Part shown: positions 43,188-51,572 of the stretch, one piece after another | How positions within the stretch are numbered: position 1 is the first letter of the stretch | Layout: each line of letters begins with the position of its first letter | NCBI GenBank assembly: GCA_009363175.1 | Contig: CP045205.1 | Location: 3,658,001-3,722,000, forward strand | From: Citrobacter telavivensis | GTDB lineage: Bacteria > Pseudomonadota > Gammaproteobacteria > Enterobacterales > Enterobacteriaceae | Length of the DNA stretch: 64,000 bases | Direction: 5' to 3' | Notes under the pieces: generated by a model | Database searches by the model: none | Told to the model about the DNA's origin: nothing | What the model saw: only the letters and a program-made list of their open reading frames with translations | Translations under genes and position numbers: made by a program

Positions 43188-43274
43188 GCTTCATATTCCT
43201 GTCAGGAGAAGATGACCCATCCTGAATGTTCGCGATAGCGCTTGCTTCGTCAGCCAGCGAAATATGGCTTCAGG

Positions 43275-43763
43275 CTATTCAGAAATAATGACCTCATGGC
43301 GGATGTTACGCGCGCAGTAGGTCGTCCCGTCTTTGAGATACAATTCCTGAAAACGGGTCTTGTCCACCGACTGCTGCAGCAATGTACGTTCGGTATCGAC
43401 AAACTCTTTTTGCACGCGGTAATGCACCGCATCCTGCGTTTCAAACGCGATAAACTCGCGGGTGGCGTAGGGCTTATGTTTCAGTTTGACATAGACGATA
43501 TACTGTACCGTGCTGAACGTAAGCCCTGTCTGCGCGGCAATCTCCTTCATGGTCAGCGGTTCATCGGACTCATACAGCGCCTGTACCTGTTGAATTCTCT
43601 TCTGGTTATACGTTGATACGCGCAGGCTGAGTTTCAGCCGGTAAGCCATATTGCGCACCACGGTCACATTGGTGCACAACATCTGCGCAATGTGTTGCGT
43701 CGAGAGGACGCCTGCGTTTTCACGCAGGAGCGTCAGGCTCTCGTCGTTCCAGATAAATGCCAT
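43275..43763 (-). CDS. Uncharacterised HTH-containing protein
   Basis: A 162-residue cytosolic protein I do not recognise. The N terminus (IWNDESLTLLRENAGVLS then TQHIAQMLCTNVTVVRN) resembles a homeodomain-like HTH. A second HTH-like stretch appears at about residues 70-90 (MKEIAAQTGLTFSTVQYIV). The C-terminal third has no recognised motif. It starts 24 bases after the thioredoxin-like gene in the iron operon, so may be its last gene or a regulator. Confidence 0.65.
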   Translation of the reverse strand: MAFIWNDESLTLLRENAGVLSTQHIAQMLCTNVTVVRNMAYRLKLSLRVSTYNQKRIQQVQALYESDEPLTMKEIAAQTGLTFSTVQYIVYVKLKHKPYATREFIAFETQDAVHYRVQKEFVDTERTLLQQSVDKTRFQELYLKDGTTYCARNIRHEVIISE

Positions 43764-43787
43764 CAGCGGTATCCCTCCACCGAAAAC

Positions 43788-44273
43788 TTATCGCGCCGCG
43801 AGACGGGCGAACGTGGCGGCTAATTCAGCCGGTTTACGCATTCCCTGATGCCATTCCAGCACCCGGCCCTGTGAGTCAATCAGAACCGAGGTCGGCGTGC
43901 CGATGACCTGATACCGTTCCTGAGTGATCTTCATCTGGTCGCGAAGGACCGGATACGACACCTGATGCTTCGCCAGCAGAGCATCCAGGCTGACCGTTCC
44001 CGGATCGGTATTTACCGCCACCACCACCACGCTATCGCCCCATTTTTGGCTTAGCGTTTCCAGCGAATCCATCTCCGCCAGACAGCCGCCGCAGCCCGCA
44101 GACCAGAAGTTCAGGTAGATAGACTTTCCCTGCCAGCGATCCAGTCCGGATTCCTTGCCCTGTAAATCGAAGGCCGCCAGCGCCGGGGCCGTTTCGCCCA
44201 CCGCCAGTTTTTCCTCTTTGCAGCCGCTGAGCAGCACCGCCAGTGAGAGAATGAAAACGTTAAGCCAGCGCAT
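43788..44273 (-). CDS. Thioredoxin-like lipoprotein of the fet/p19 operon
   Basis: TlpA/ResA-type protein of 161 residues, anchored by a lipobox LLSGC (Cys18). The redox motif is Cys61-Gly-Gly-Cys64 in FWSAGCGGCLAEM, with cis-Pro in VIGTPTSVLID. It probably keeps periplasmic thiols of the iron system reduced. It overlaps the ABC ATPase gene by 14 bases, and the open frame further upstream lies within that gene. It corresponds to the thioredoxin-like FetE/FetF of the UPEC fetMP-fetABCDEF cluster; only one such gene is seen here. Confidence 0.85.
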   Translation of the reverse strand: MRWLNVFILSLAVLLSGCKEEKLAVGETAPALAAFDLQGKESGLDRWQGKSIYLNFWSAGCGGCLAEMDSLETLSQKWGDSVVVVAVNTDPGTVSLDALLAKHQVSYPVLRDQMKITQERYQVIGTPTSVLIDSQGRVLEWHQGMRKPAELAATFARLAAR

Positions 44274-44955
44274 GTTGCATCGCCTCCTCTCCCTGATACT
44301 TACCGTGTTGCAGACGTAAAATGCGATCGGCAAACTGCCCAAGCGCCGGGTTATGCGTCACCATCACGATCGTTCGCCCCTGGCGATGTAAATCGGTAAG
44401 TAGATCTAACACCCGCTGTTCATTCTCTTCATCCAGGTTGCCCGTCGGTTCATCGGCAAAAATGACCGGCGGCTCATTCACCAGCGCCCTGGCAATACAG
44501 ACACGCTGCTGCTCCCCGCCGGAAAGCTGGCTCGGCAAATGGGTCACGCGGTGCCCAAGCCCGACCTGTTCCAGCACTTTTCTGGCCGCAGCCTCGTCCA
44601 CCACGCTATGGTAATGCTGCGCCAACATGATATTTTCCAGCGCGGTTAAAAAGGGAATGAGATGGAATTGCTGGAATACCAGGCCAATCTTCTCAGCGCG
44701 AAAACGGCGACGTCCCTCTTCGTCAAGCGCCGCGGCGTCCGTTCCGTCAAGAAACACCTGACCTTCCGTTGCGGTGTCCAGACAGGTGAGAATGTTCATC
44801 AGCGTCGTTTTCCCGGAACCGGAGGCCCCCATAATGGCGACGAACTCCCCTTGCGTAATCCGCAGGTTAATATCATCCAGGGCGGTAACGTCGCCGAACC
44901 GTTTATAGAGGTGACGCGTTTCGATCGCCACCTGTGGAATCTGCGTCACGGACAT
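44260..44955 (-). CDS. ABC transporter ATPase of the fet/p19 operon
   Basis: A 231-residue ATPase of the MacB/LolD/FtsE type. Walker A GASGSGKTTL, signature LSGGEQQRV, Walker B VIFADEPTGNLD, H-loop VTHNPAL. It should pair with the two FtsX-like permeases encoded just upstream, probably as a mechanotransmission complex and not a classic importer. Start is four bases after the permease stop. In the UPEC cluster this position is called fetD; the name is not used here because fetA/fetB also denote other E. coli genes. Confidence 0.9.
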   Translation of the reverse strand: MSVTQIPQVAIETRHLYKRFGDVTALDDINLRITQGEFVAIMGASGSGKTTLMNILTCLDTATEGQVFLDGTDAAALDEEGRRRFRAEKIGLVFQQFHLIPFLTALENIMLAQHYHSVVDEAAARKVLEQVGLGHRVTHLPSQLSGGEQQRVCIARALVNEPPVIFADEPTGNLDEENEQRVLDLLTDLHRQGRTIVMVTHNPALGQFADRILRLQHGKYQGEEAMQHALA

Positions 44956-44959
44956 GGCG

Positions 44960-46090
44960 CTACTCTCCTTTCAACACTTTAGCGGGTTCGACGCTGACCG
45001 CGCGCCGCACCGGAACAATCGCCGCCAGAATGGCGACCAGTAAAGACAATCCGAGGGTGATGGGCAGCACCGGCAGACGCAGCGAGATTGCCGCGTTGAA
45101 TACCGTCAGTCCCAGTAGTTGCGCCAGCAAATAACCCAGCAGCCAGCCGCATACCACGGCCGCGAGGGCGATAATGCAGGTTTCCAGCAAGATTTGCCGC
45201 ACGATGTCGCCGTTGCTGGCACCCAGCGCTTTTTGCAGGGCGAACTCGCGGGCGCGTTCGCCCACTATCGCCATCAGGGTGGTATTCACGCACAGGGAAG
45301 AGAGCGCCAGAATGACCAGCGATACCAGTCCCATCAGCCCTTTAATTTTATCCAGCACCTGCCCTTCGGACGCGGATACCTTACGTACCGGGCGAATCTC
45401 CAGATCCGGATACTGGCTTTGCAGGCGACTGGCGTAACGATCGACCTGGCCAACATCGTTACTCACGCTCAACAGGCCATGGCTGATTTTTCCCGGCTGA
45501 TGTAGCCAGGCCTGCGCCACGTCGAGACTGACGATCAGCATGTTGTCCGTGGCGTCACCCGCTTCGACAATGCCTTTAATCTGCAGATTTTTTCGCTGGT
45601 TATGATCGACCAGCGTGACGCTATCGCCGGGCTGAACGTTGAGGCGCTCCGCCAGCTTAACGCCAATCATCGCGTTGCGATCGTCAAAGCTGACGCCAAT
45701 CCAGCTCCCCTGCACCTGCCAGTACGGCACCAGTTTTTGCAGCGATTCAAACCAGACGCCAACGATCACCACTTTTTCCAGTTCGGTACGCGCCATGCCG
45801 TACAGCCACGGACTGGCACCATGAACCAGCCCCTGCGGCGCCTCATCCAAAAGGGTCTGTAGCTCCTGCTGTGGCATACTCGCACCGTGCCCCGGTCCGA
45901 TGTAGAAATTGGCGCCGAAGGTGCGCAGTTCTTCACTCATTTTGGTATTGATGTCGAACCATACCGCGCTCAGCGCCGTCACGATGGTCGCTCCCACCAT
46001 CAGCGCGGCAAAAACCACGCTAACCCGCTGAAAGCGCAGACGCAGTGCTCGCCACACCAGCAACCAAAGCATTGTCCGTTTAGCGGCCAT
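44960..46090 (-). CDS. FtsX/MacB-like permease 2 of the fet/p19 operon
   Basis: A 376-residue membrane protein of the MacB/LolCE-type topology: one N-terminal helix (about 18-40), a periplasmic domain, then three C-terminal helices with FtsX domain motif ERAREFALQKALGASNGDIV. Works with the other permease and the ATPase. Overlaps the preceding permease gene by 11 bases. Confidence 0.9.
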   Translation of the reverse strand: MAAKRTMLWLLVWRALRLRFQRVSVVFAALMVGATIVTALSAVWFDINTKMSEELRTFGANFYIGPGHGASMPQQELQTLLDEAPQGLVHGASPWLYGMARTELEKVVIVGVWFESLQKLVPYWQVQGSWIGVSFDDRNAMIGVKLAERLNVQPGDSVTLVDHNQRKNLQIKGIVEAGDATDNMLIVSLDVAQAWLHQPGKISHGLLSVSNDVGQVDRYASRLQSQYPDLEIRPVRKVSASEGQVLDKIKGLMGLVSLVILALSSLCVNTTLMAIVGERAREFALQKALGASNGDIVRQILLETCIIALAAVVCGWLLGYLLAQLLGLTVFNAAISLRLPVLPITLGLSLLVAILAAIVPVRRAVSVEPAKVLKGE

Positions 46091-47363
46091 ACAGCACCTC
46101 CACGGGATACAGTCGCGCGATGCGTCGCGCCGGGAACCAGGTGCCGATCAGGGCAATCAGTACCGCAACCACGAGTACGCACGGCACCACAATCCAGGCG
46201 AAATCGAGCGGCGCGTCGAACAACATCACGCCAATCGCTTTCGCCAGCCCCCATCCGGCAACGCATCCCAGCGCCCCGCCGGCCAGTCCACTGGAGGCGG
46301 CTTCGAGGTAAAACAGCAGCATTATCTGCCACTGGCGTGCGCCGAGCGCCTTCATCAGACCGATCTCTTTGGCGCGCTCCATAATGGTGCTGGTCATCAG
46401 CGAGGCGATCCCCATTGCCGACGCCGCCAGCGCAGCAATCGTCACCACCACCATCAGCAACTGAATTTTATCAATCACCACCCCTTCAGACGCGGCGACC
46501 TGCCAGACCGGACGCACCTCCGCCCCGGAGATCGCCTCTTCCAGTTGGTGGGCAATCGAAGACACATAAGCGGTGCAGTACCAGAGGTCGTACTCTTCTG
46601 CATTCAGTGCATCCAGATTTTCCCGCGCGCGGCGCGAAAGCTCATTTTCCGGTACGGTCAGCGCCGAAACGCGAATGGCCTGTACTTTGCCGGGCAACCC
46701 CAGCAGCGTCTGCGCGGTCGCGAGCGGCATCACCAGTTGGCTGTCTTCCTCGCCGCCGCTGGAGAGGATCCCGCTGACAGTGACATGGATTGTCGTATCC
46801 GCGTTGTTTATTACCAGCGTATCGCCCACTTTCCATCCTGTTTGTCGCGCCAGTGCGTGTCCCACCAGCGTTTGTGGTGTACTGTTCTCTCCTTCCTGCG
46901 GCCAGTCGCCGGTCACCTGCCAGAACGGACTGACCGTCTTCTGTCCGGTTTCGTATCCCTCTTCATCAGGAATATCGACCGGTTGACTAAAGAAGGTTCC
47001 CAGAATGCGCACCGCGTTACCGTTAGCGGTGACCTCACCGCCCAGCATCGGCGCAAAACCGACAATGTTATTGCGCCAGAAAATATCTTTGATATTCGGC
47101 AATTCGGTTTCATCAAGGAAATCCTGTCCCGAGAGCGGATTGCTGCTTTCGCTGAACAGTGCGGGTAATGCCGCCTGCCCGGCAGGCTCAATCAGGATAT
47201 TCGCGCCGTAGGATTTGAGTTCACGGGACATTTTGTCGCCGATGTCGATAGACACCGCCAGCAGCGCCGAAATCAGGCTGGCCGCCAGAAACACGGTGAC
47301 AATCGCCAGCCCTTTACGCCGTAAGTTGCGTCCCCAGGATTGTCGTAACATTCGCCACAGCAT
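46080..47363 (-). CDS. FtsX/MacB-like permease 1 of the fet/p19 operon
   Basis: A 427-residue paralogue of the next gene with the same layout: N-terminal helix (GLAIVTVFLAASLISALLAV), a long periplasmic domain, and an FtsX domain (MERAKEIGLMKALGARQWQIML) with three helices. The two presumably form a heterodimer. Two bases separate it from the upstream DUF2318 gene, showing tight coupling. Confidence 0.9.
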   Translation of the reverse strand: MLWRMLRQSWGRNLRRKGLAIVTVFLAASLISALLAVSIDIGDKMSRELKSYGANILIEPAGQAALPALFSESSNPLSGQDFLDETELPNIKDIFWRNNIVGFAPMLGGEVTANGNAVRILGTFFSQPVDIPDEEGYETGQKTVSPFWQVTGDWPQEGENSTPQTLVGHALARQTGWKVGDTLVINNADTTIHVTVSGILSSGGEEDSQLVMPLATAQTLLGLPGKVQAIRVSALTVPENELSRRARENLDALNAEEYDLWYCTAYVSSIAHQLEEAISGAEVRPVWQVAASEGVVIDKIQLLMVVVTIAALAASAMGIASLMTSTIMERAKEIGLMKALGARQWQIMLLFYLEAASSGLAGGALGCVAGWGLAKAIGVMLFDAPLDFAWIVVPCVLVVAVLIALIGTWFPARRIARLYPVEVLYGR

Positions 47364-47365
47364 CG

Positions 47366-48745
47366 TTACTCCTCCCTCAGTTCAGCAGGGACAAACTGTT
47401 CAGGCGTCTTGCGAAAGCGGTCATAGTTCGCTTCGGATGAGAAGAACCAGGTCTTACCGCCGTAGCTGTATTTGAAGTCCGCCGCCGTATTGGTTAGCGT
47501 TGAGCCGTCGACCGGATCGGTTACCCGAATGGTCATCACCGTCGAGAAGTAGTTCACGCCAGCGGCCAGTTCTTTACCGGGGATCACCAGCTCTTTTTCA
47601 TCGTTGTGCCAGTTTTCAATCGGCACCGGGTTGCAACCGCCGGGTTTACCAATGGAAGGGATAAAGATGTGTACCCCGCAGGCAACGCAGATCACCTGAT
47701 TGCCTTCCATCACATACCCCTGGTCGCCGCACAGCAAACAGGCGTCGAACACCACGCCAAAGCGCAGTTTGTCGGGGTAACGGTTGATGATGAAAAAGCG
47801 TACGGCTTTGCCATCGTCAGCTACCCAGACAAAGCGATGCAGCTTACCGTCGCGGAGTTGTTCAACCGGCAGATGGACACTGCCGTCGCTGTCGAGCGTT
47901 ACCGGGATCGCTTGCGAAAGCTGCGGCGGTTGAGAAGCGACGTTGTCCCACCACAGTTGTCCGGCAATCACCACCACGGCACAGCCGAGGGTGACCAGCC
48001 AAAGCCGTAGCGCATTACGCCGCTGCGCCAGCGCTAGGCGATGCGCTATCGGTTCATCTGTAGCCCGCGTCAGCCGGTGGGCGCTCAGCAGCGACGGCAG
48101 CCAGCACAGCGCCAGAAGCAACAGTAATCCCGCCGCCATCCAGTTATACGCCGGGGCGTTATTGGTGACTTTCGCCACAAAGCTCAGCAGCGATTTTGCC
48201 AGCGGCAGCACCTGCAGTTTCATCAACAGCAACAGCAGACTGCCGCTTAACGGCAGCCACAGCATCACCAGCAGAATAAGGGTGAACGGCCAGAACAACA
48301 CGCGGATACGGCGCAGCAGCATGGCGCAAAGCACGCCAGCCAGACAGAGGATGGCGAAAGCAAGGACCACTGCCGTCAGATTCAGCAGCAGTTCAGTATT
48401 CAGGACATGCGTGCTGGTTAATCCACCGAGATTCGGGTCGAGCGCCCAGTGACGCGCCGCGCCAAAAACCAGGATGCCCTGCCAGAGATAGCGCACGCGG
48501 TTGCCCACCCACCAGAAGCTGAGCACAAACAGCAGCGTGACCATCACTTCCGTTCCCACCAGCAACAACTGTACCGGTTGTGACCCACGGAGCGTCAGTC
48601 CCGCCAGCACGCCGGTCGCCAGACCGACTACCAGCGTCCAACCCAACGGGCGCAGTGAGGGTGGATCGTTTCGACTCCAGAGGACACCGGAGAGTAGCGC
48701 GATGCAGAAAAAGACCTGTAGCGTGGTGACGAAAAAGTAACTCAT
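47366..48745 (-). CDS. DUF2318 iron-associated membrane protein
   Basis: A 459-residue protein with about eight N-terminal membrane helices and a periplasmic C-terminal domain. That domain has two CXXC pairs (Cys336-Cys339 in CLLCGDQGY and Cys353-Cys356 in ICVACGVH), suited to metal or Fe-S binding. The end (GKTWFFSSEANYDRFRKTPEQF) resembles a YHS-type metal domain. It occupies the position of UPEC FetA and Campylobacter Cj1660-like genes in p19 clusters. Electron transfer or iron handling is inferred, not shown. Confidence 0.85.
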   Translation of the reverse strand: MSYFFVTTLQVFFCIALLSGVLWSRNDPPSLRPLGWTLVVGLATGVLAGLTLRGSQPVQLLLVGTEVMVTLLFVLSFWWVGNRVRYLWQGILVFGAARHWALDPNLGGLTSTHVLNTELLLNLTAVVLAFAILCLAGVLCAMLLRRIRVLFWPFTLILLVMLWLPLSGSLLLLLMKLQVLPLAKSLLSFVAKVTNNAPAYNWMAAGLLLLLALCWLPSLLSAHRLTRATDEPIAHRLALAQRRNALRLWLVTLGCAVVVIAGQLWWDNVASQPPQLSQAIPVTLDSDGSVHLPVEQLRDGKLHRFVWVADDGKAVRFFIINRYPDKLRFGVVFDACLLCGDQGYVMEGNQVICVACGVHIFIPSIGKPGGCNPVPIENWHNDEKELVIPGKELAAGVNYFSTVMTIRVTDPVDGSTLTNTAADFKYSYGGKTWFFSSEANYDRFRKTPEQFVPAELREE

Positions 48746-48811
48746 GACATCGACTCAGAACAGCGGATTGACTCAGCCGGGACGAGCATTCATCCCGGCG
48801 CATCGGTTTTC

Positions 48812-49339
48812 TTAGTTCAGACCGACGTATTTAAATTCGTAGCTCACATCAAACGGTTTCCACCAGCGACCGACACCGGTGTCACTGTCGGTGTGACGGT
48901 GCATACCCGCTTTTGACGGCGGCTCAATGTGGTATGTCACTTTGTAGTTGCCCACACCCATCATTTTGACGTTCGCGCCGTAGTGAGGGCCATCGCTGGC
49001 GACCATCGGCATAAACGTCCCTTCCTGTTTTTCACCGGTATCGCTGTTGACCAGGGTGTAGCTGATGGTCAGATACGGGATCCACTCACCTGCGCCAAAG
49101 CCGTTTTTACTGCCTTCGACCGCGTGAATATCCGCCTCAAGGTGAATATCGGCTTTCGCTGCCGGTAAGCCCATGCCGCGCGGCTCCATGTCGATCGGCT
49201 GCAGGTAAACGGCGGCCAGCTCCATTTCATTCATCACGACAGGCTCGCCCGCCGGGTACTCTTTAAAGGCGAACGCTGCCGGTGCGGTAAAAATTCCGGC
49301 CATCACTGCGCTGGCAATCAGGGTTTTCTTCATGGTCAT
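48812..49339 (-). CDS. fetP: Periplasmic iron-uptake protein P19/FetP
   Basis: A 175-residue P19-family protein with signal peptide (cleaved near PAAFAF). Campylobacter P19 and UPEC FetP bind copper and iron through Met and His residues; the equivalents here are in PVVMNEME, IHLEADIHAVEG and GMHRHTDSD. It probably oxidises or presents iron to the FTR1-like permease encoded just upstream. The ATG at 49339 has a GAGG nine bases before; ATG at 49333 is an alternative. Confidence 0.88.
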   Translation of the reverse strand: MTMKKTLIASAVMAGIFTAPAAFAFKEYPAGEPVVMNEMELAAVYLQPIDMEPRGMGLPAAKADIHLEADIHAVEGSKNGFGAGEWIPYLTISYTLVNSDTGEKQEGTFMPMVASDGPHYGANVKMMGVGNYKVTYHIEPPSKAGMHRHTDSDTGVGRWWKPFDVSYEFKYVGLN

Positions 49340-49368
49340 CAGACATATCCTCTCGTCTAAAATCACAA

Positions 49369-51309
49369 CTACAGAGTGTTTTTTATTGTTTCCCCGGGAA
49401 CGGCGCTTTTACGCCGCATCACCCACAGCGCAACCAGCGCAGCGAGCAGTAATACCGCCTGCGGTAACAGCGTTTCCACATAGGGATAAATCCCCAGCCA
49501 GCTGATTTCCGGGAAGCCGTTAATCAACGTTGGCTGGAACAGTTTGCCTTCCACCAGTTCCAGAACCCCCTTGCCCGCAAATACGAAGGCCATCAGGTAC
49601 ATAAAACTGCCGGTAAACATAAAGAAGGGTTTCAGCGGCAGACGCACCACCGAATAACGCATGACCAGCCACGCCGCCAGTAATACGACACAGCCAATGA
49701 CAAAGCCCGCGCCGATCGCCATGTGTCCGGCGACATCGTTGGCATCGCCTATCAGGGCGTAGTAAAACAGAACCGTTTCGGCGCCTTCACGATAGACCGC
49801 GAGGAAACTGGTCAGCCACAGTCCCACCAGCGACCCTTTCGACAGCGAGTGCGACAGTTTGCCTTCAAGCCAGGCCTTCCAGTGTCGGGCTTCCACTTTG
49901 GACAGCAGCCAGTAGCTCATGAAGAAAAGCATCACGACCGCAATCAGCATTGTGATGCCTTCCAGCAACTCCCGACTGGCGCCCGAGTTGGTAAACAGCA
50001 ACTGGAAAATCACGGCGGTTATCACGCTGGCAACCAGTGCGACGATCACCGACTGGCGAATCAGCGGCAGCTTATCCTGATGATTGTTTTTCACCATGTA
50101 GGCGACAATTGCCGCCACGATCAGCAGGGCTTCCAGCCCTTCACGGACGATGATCATCAGGCTATAGAGCAGCAGGCTCCACTGCGTCTCTTCCCCTTCG
50201 CCAAGCATCGTTACCGCTTTTTGCAGATCCTGCCCGAGCGCGCTGGCTTCTGACTGGAGTCTTTCCACCGGCTGACCGGCCTTCATCAGGCTGACCAGAC
50301 GGGTAAAATAGGCCTCCAGCGTGGTTTTAAACGCCGAATCACGGGAGCCGATTTTGTTTTCCATGCCGCTGGCTTCGAAGCGGTCGAAATAGCTGTCCTG
50401 CACATCCAGAATGGCATTCTGCGCCTCGCCGCGCTGATACCGCGCGATAGCCTCCTGAATACTCTGATTAATGCCCTCCGCCACTTCACCCCAGTTTGTG
50501 CGCGAACTCCCCTCCTCCACCGCCAGCGCGTTATCCGCAGTTTGCGAAGGCGCAATCTGCTGATCGTCGCGGGTTGTCGGCAGGCCGGGCAGAATATCCT
50601 CGATATCCTGTAACAGCGTAGTGACCTGATAAGAGACGTCGTTGAGGCGATCCGGTTGGGCGGCAAGGGCAATCAGCGCGGAGAACTGTTGGTTGATAGC
50701 GGCGGCATCTTTGGCCGAGCGATTCTGCCTGACCGACATTTCCATCTCAGAGTTTTTGAATCCCTGATAGTGCGCCTGCTGAACGTGTTGACTGGCGGTG
50801 ACGTAGTTCCCTGACTGATAGTCGTTCACCGCCTGGGCCAGCAGATCGTCGATCGTCCGGAAGCTCTCCTGCCAGTGGACGGCGATATCCGTTCGGGTGA
50901 GCGCACTGTGCTGTTCTTCCGCGACCAGTCGGTGTCCGCCGTCCAGCACCGGTTCGACTTCACGTAACGATGCCTTCAGCCAGTCAATTCTCGACTGCAC
51001 GTCTGCGATCGGTTTCTTCTCGCCAATCATCCGCCGGATTTCACCGAACGCGCTCTCCATCTCGTAGCTTTTGCTGGCAGAAATGTTGATGCGAATGGGG
51101 CCTTCCAGGTTTTCGAACACTTCGAAGTAGGCCATTTGCACCGTACGACGCGCCTCATCGGTTTGTTGCTGAGAATAAAGTTCTGCTGTTTTATCAAGGC
51201 GTTGCTCAATATCCTCAATAAACGGAGCATAGTTTGTCGTGGCCCATACGCTAACGCTTATGAACAGACTGAAGAGAGTCACCTGCAGTGAGAGGCAAAA
51301 CTTACGCAC
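49369..51309 (-). CDS. fetM: FTR1-like iron permease FetM
   Basis: Product of about 646 residues. A signal sequence (residues 1-25) precedes a long periplasmic region, then a C-terminal FTR1 domain with seven membrane segments. The iron-translocating motifs are REGLE (about 389-393) and REGAE (about 507-511). This extended FTR1 architecture with P19 is the FetM/FetP type. No ATG is available at the 5' end: TTG 51330, GTG 51318 and GTG 51309 are possible. The last has GGTG six bases upstream and is chosen. A very strong Fur box lies immediately upstream. Confidence 0.87.
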   Translation of the reverse strand: MRKFCLSLQVTLFSLFISVSVWATTNYAPFIEDIEQRLDKTAELYSQQQTDEARRTVQMAYFEVFENLEGPIRINISASKSYEMESAFGEIRRMIGEKKPIADVQSRIDWLKASLREVEPVLDGGHRLVAEEQHSALTRTDIAVHWQESFRTIDDLLAQAVNDYQSGNYVTASQHVQQAHYQGFKNSEMEMSVRQNRSAKDAAAINQQFSALIALAAQPDRLNDVSYQVTTLLQDIEDILPGLPTTRDDQQIAPSQTADNALAVEEGSSRTNWGEVAEGINQSIQEAIARYQRGEAQNAILDVQDSYFDRFEASGMENKIGSRDSAFKTTLEAYFTRLVSLMKAGQPVERLQSEASALGQDLQKAVTMLGEGEETQWSLLLYSLMIIVREGLEALLIVAAIVAYMVKNNHQDKLPLIRQSVIVALVASVITAVIFQLLFTNSGASRELLEGITMLIAVVMLFFMSYWLLSKVEARHWKAWLEGKLSHSLSKGSLVGLWLTSFLAVYREGAETVLFYYALIGDANDVAGHMAIGAGFVIGCVVLLAAWLVMRYSVVRLPLKPFFMFTGSFMYLMAFVFAGKGVLELVEGKLFQPTLINGFPEISWLGIYPYVETLLPQAVLLLAALVALWVMRRKSAVPGETIKNTL

Positions 51310-51332
51310 GTTACGCACCAAAGAACACAAAT

Positions 51333-51351
51333 GATAATTATTATCATTATC
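51333..51351 (-). promoter_or_regulatory. Fur box of the fetMP operon
   Basis: GATAATTATTATCATTATC matches the 19-base Fur consensus at 17 positions. The overlapping segment 51330-51348 is a perfect nine-one-nine palindrome. It abuts the fetM start region, so it overlaps the likely promoter. Confidence 0.88.
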
Positions 51352-51572
51352 GATTTTTGCTGGTGTTGTACATGACCTGGATCATAAAAATGTCAACGGG
51401 TGACAACTTATGTAAATTTATTTCATCGATATGTGATGGAAGGCGAAATCTGACGGCGGGTAATATACCCACTCGCCGTCTGGAATTGAATGACTACATT
51501 GCGTAAATCCGCAAGGAATTAATGATGCTGCGCCCACTCGCTTAAATGAAATTATCCGCAGGCGAAAATCAC

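Noticed and set aside
44260..47363. MacAB-type macrolide or lipoprotein LolCDE exporter
   Set aside because: The ATPase and permeases resemble both, but there is no adaptor protein, and the surrounding FTR1, P19 and DUF2318 genes fit a p19/fet iron cluster.
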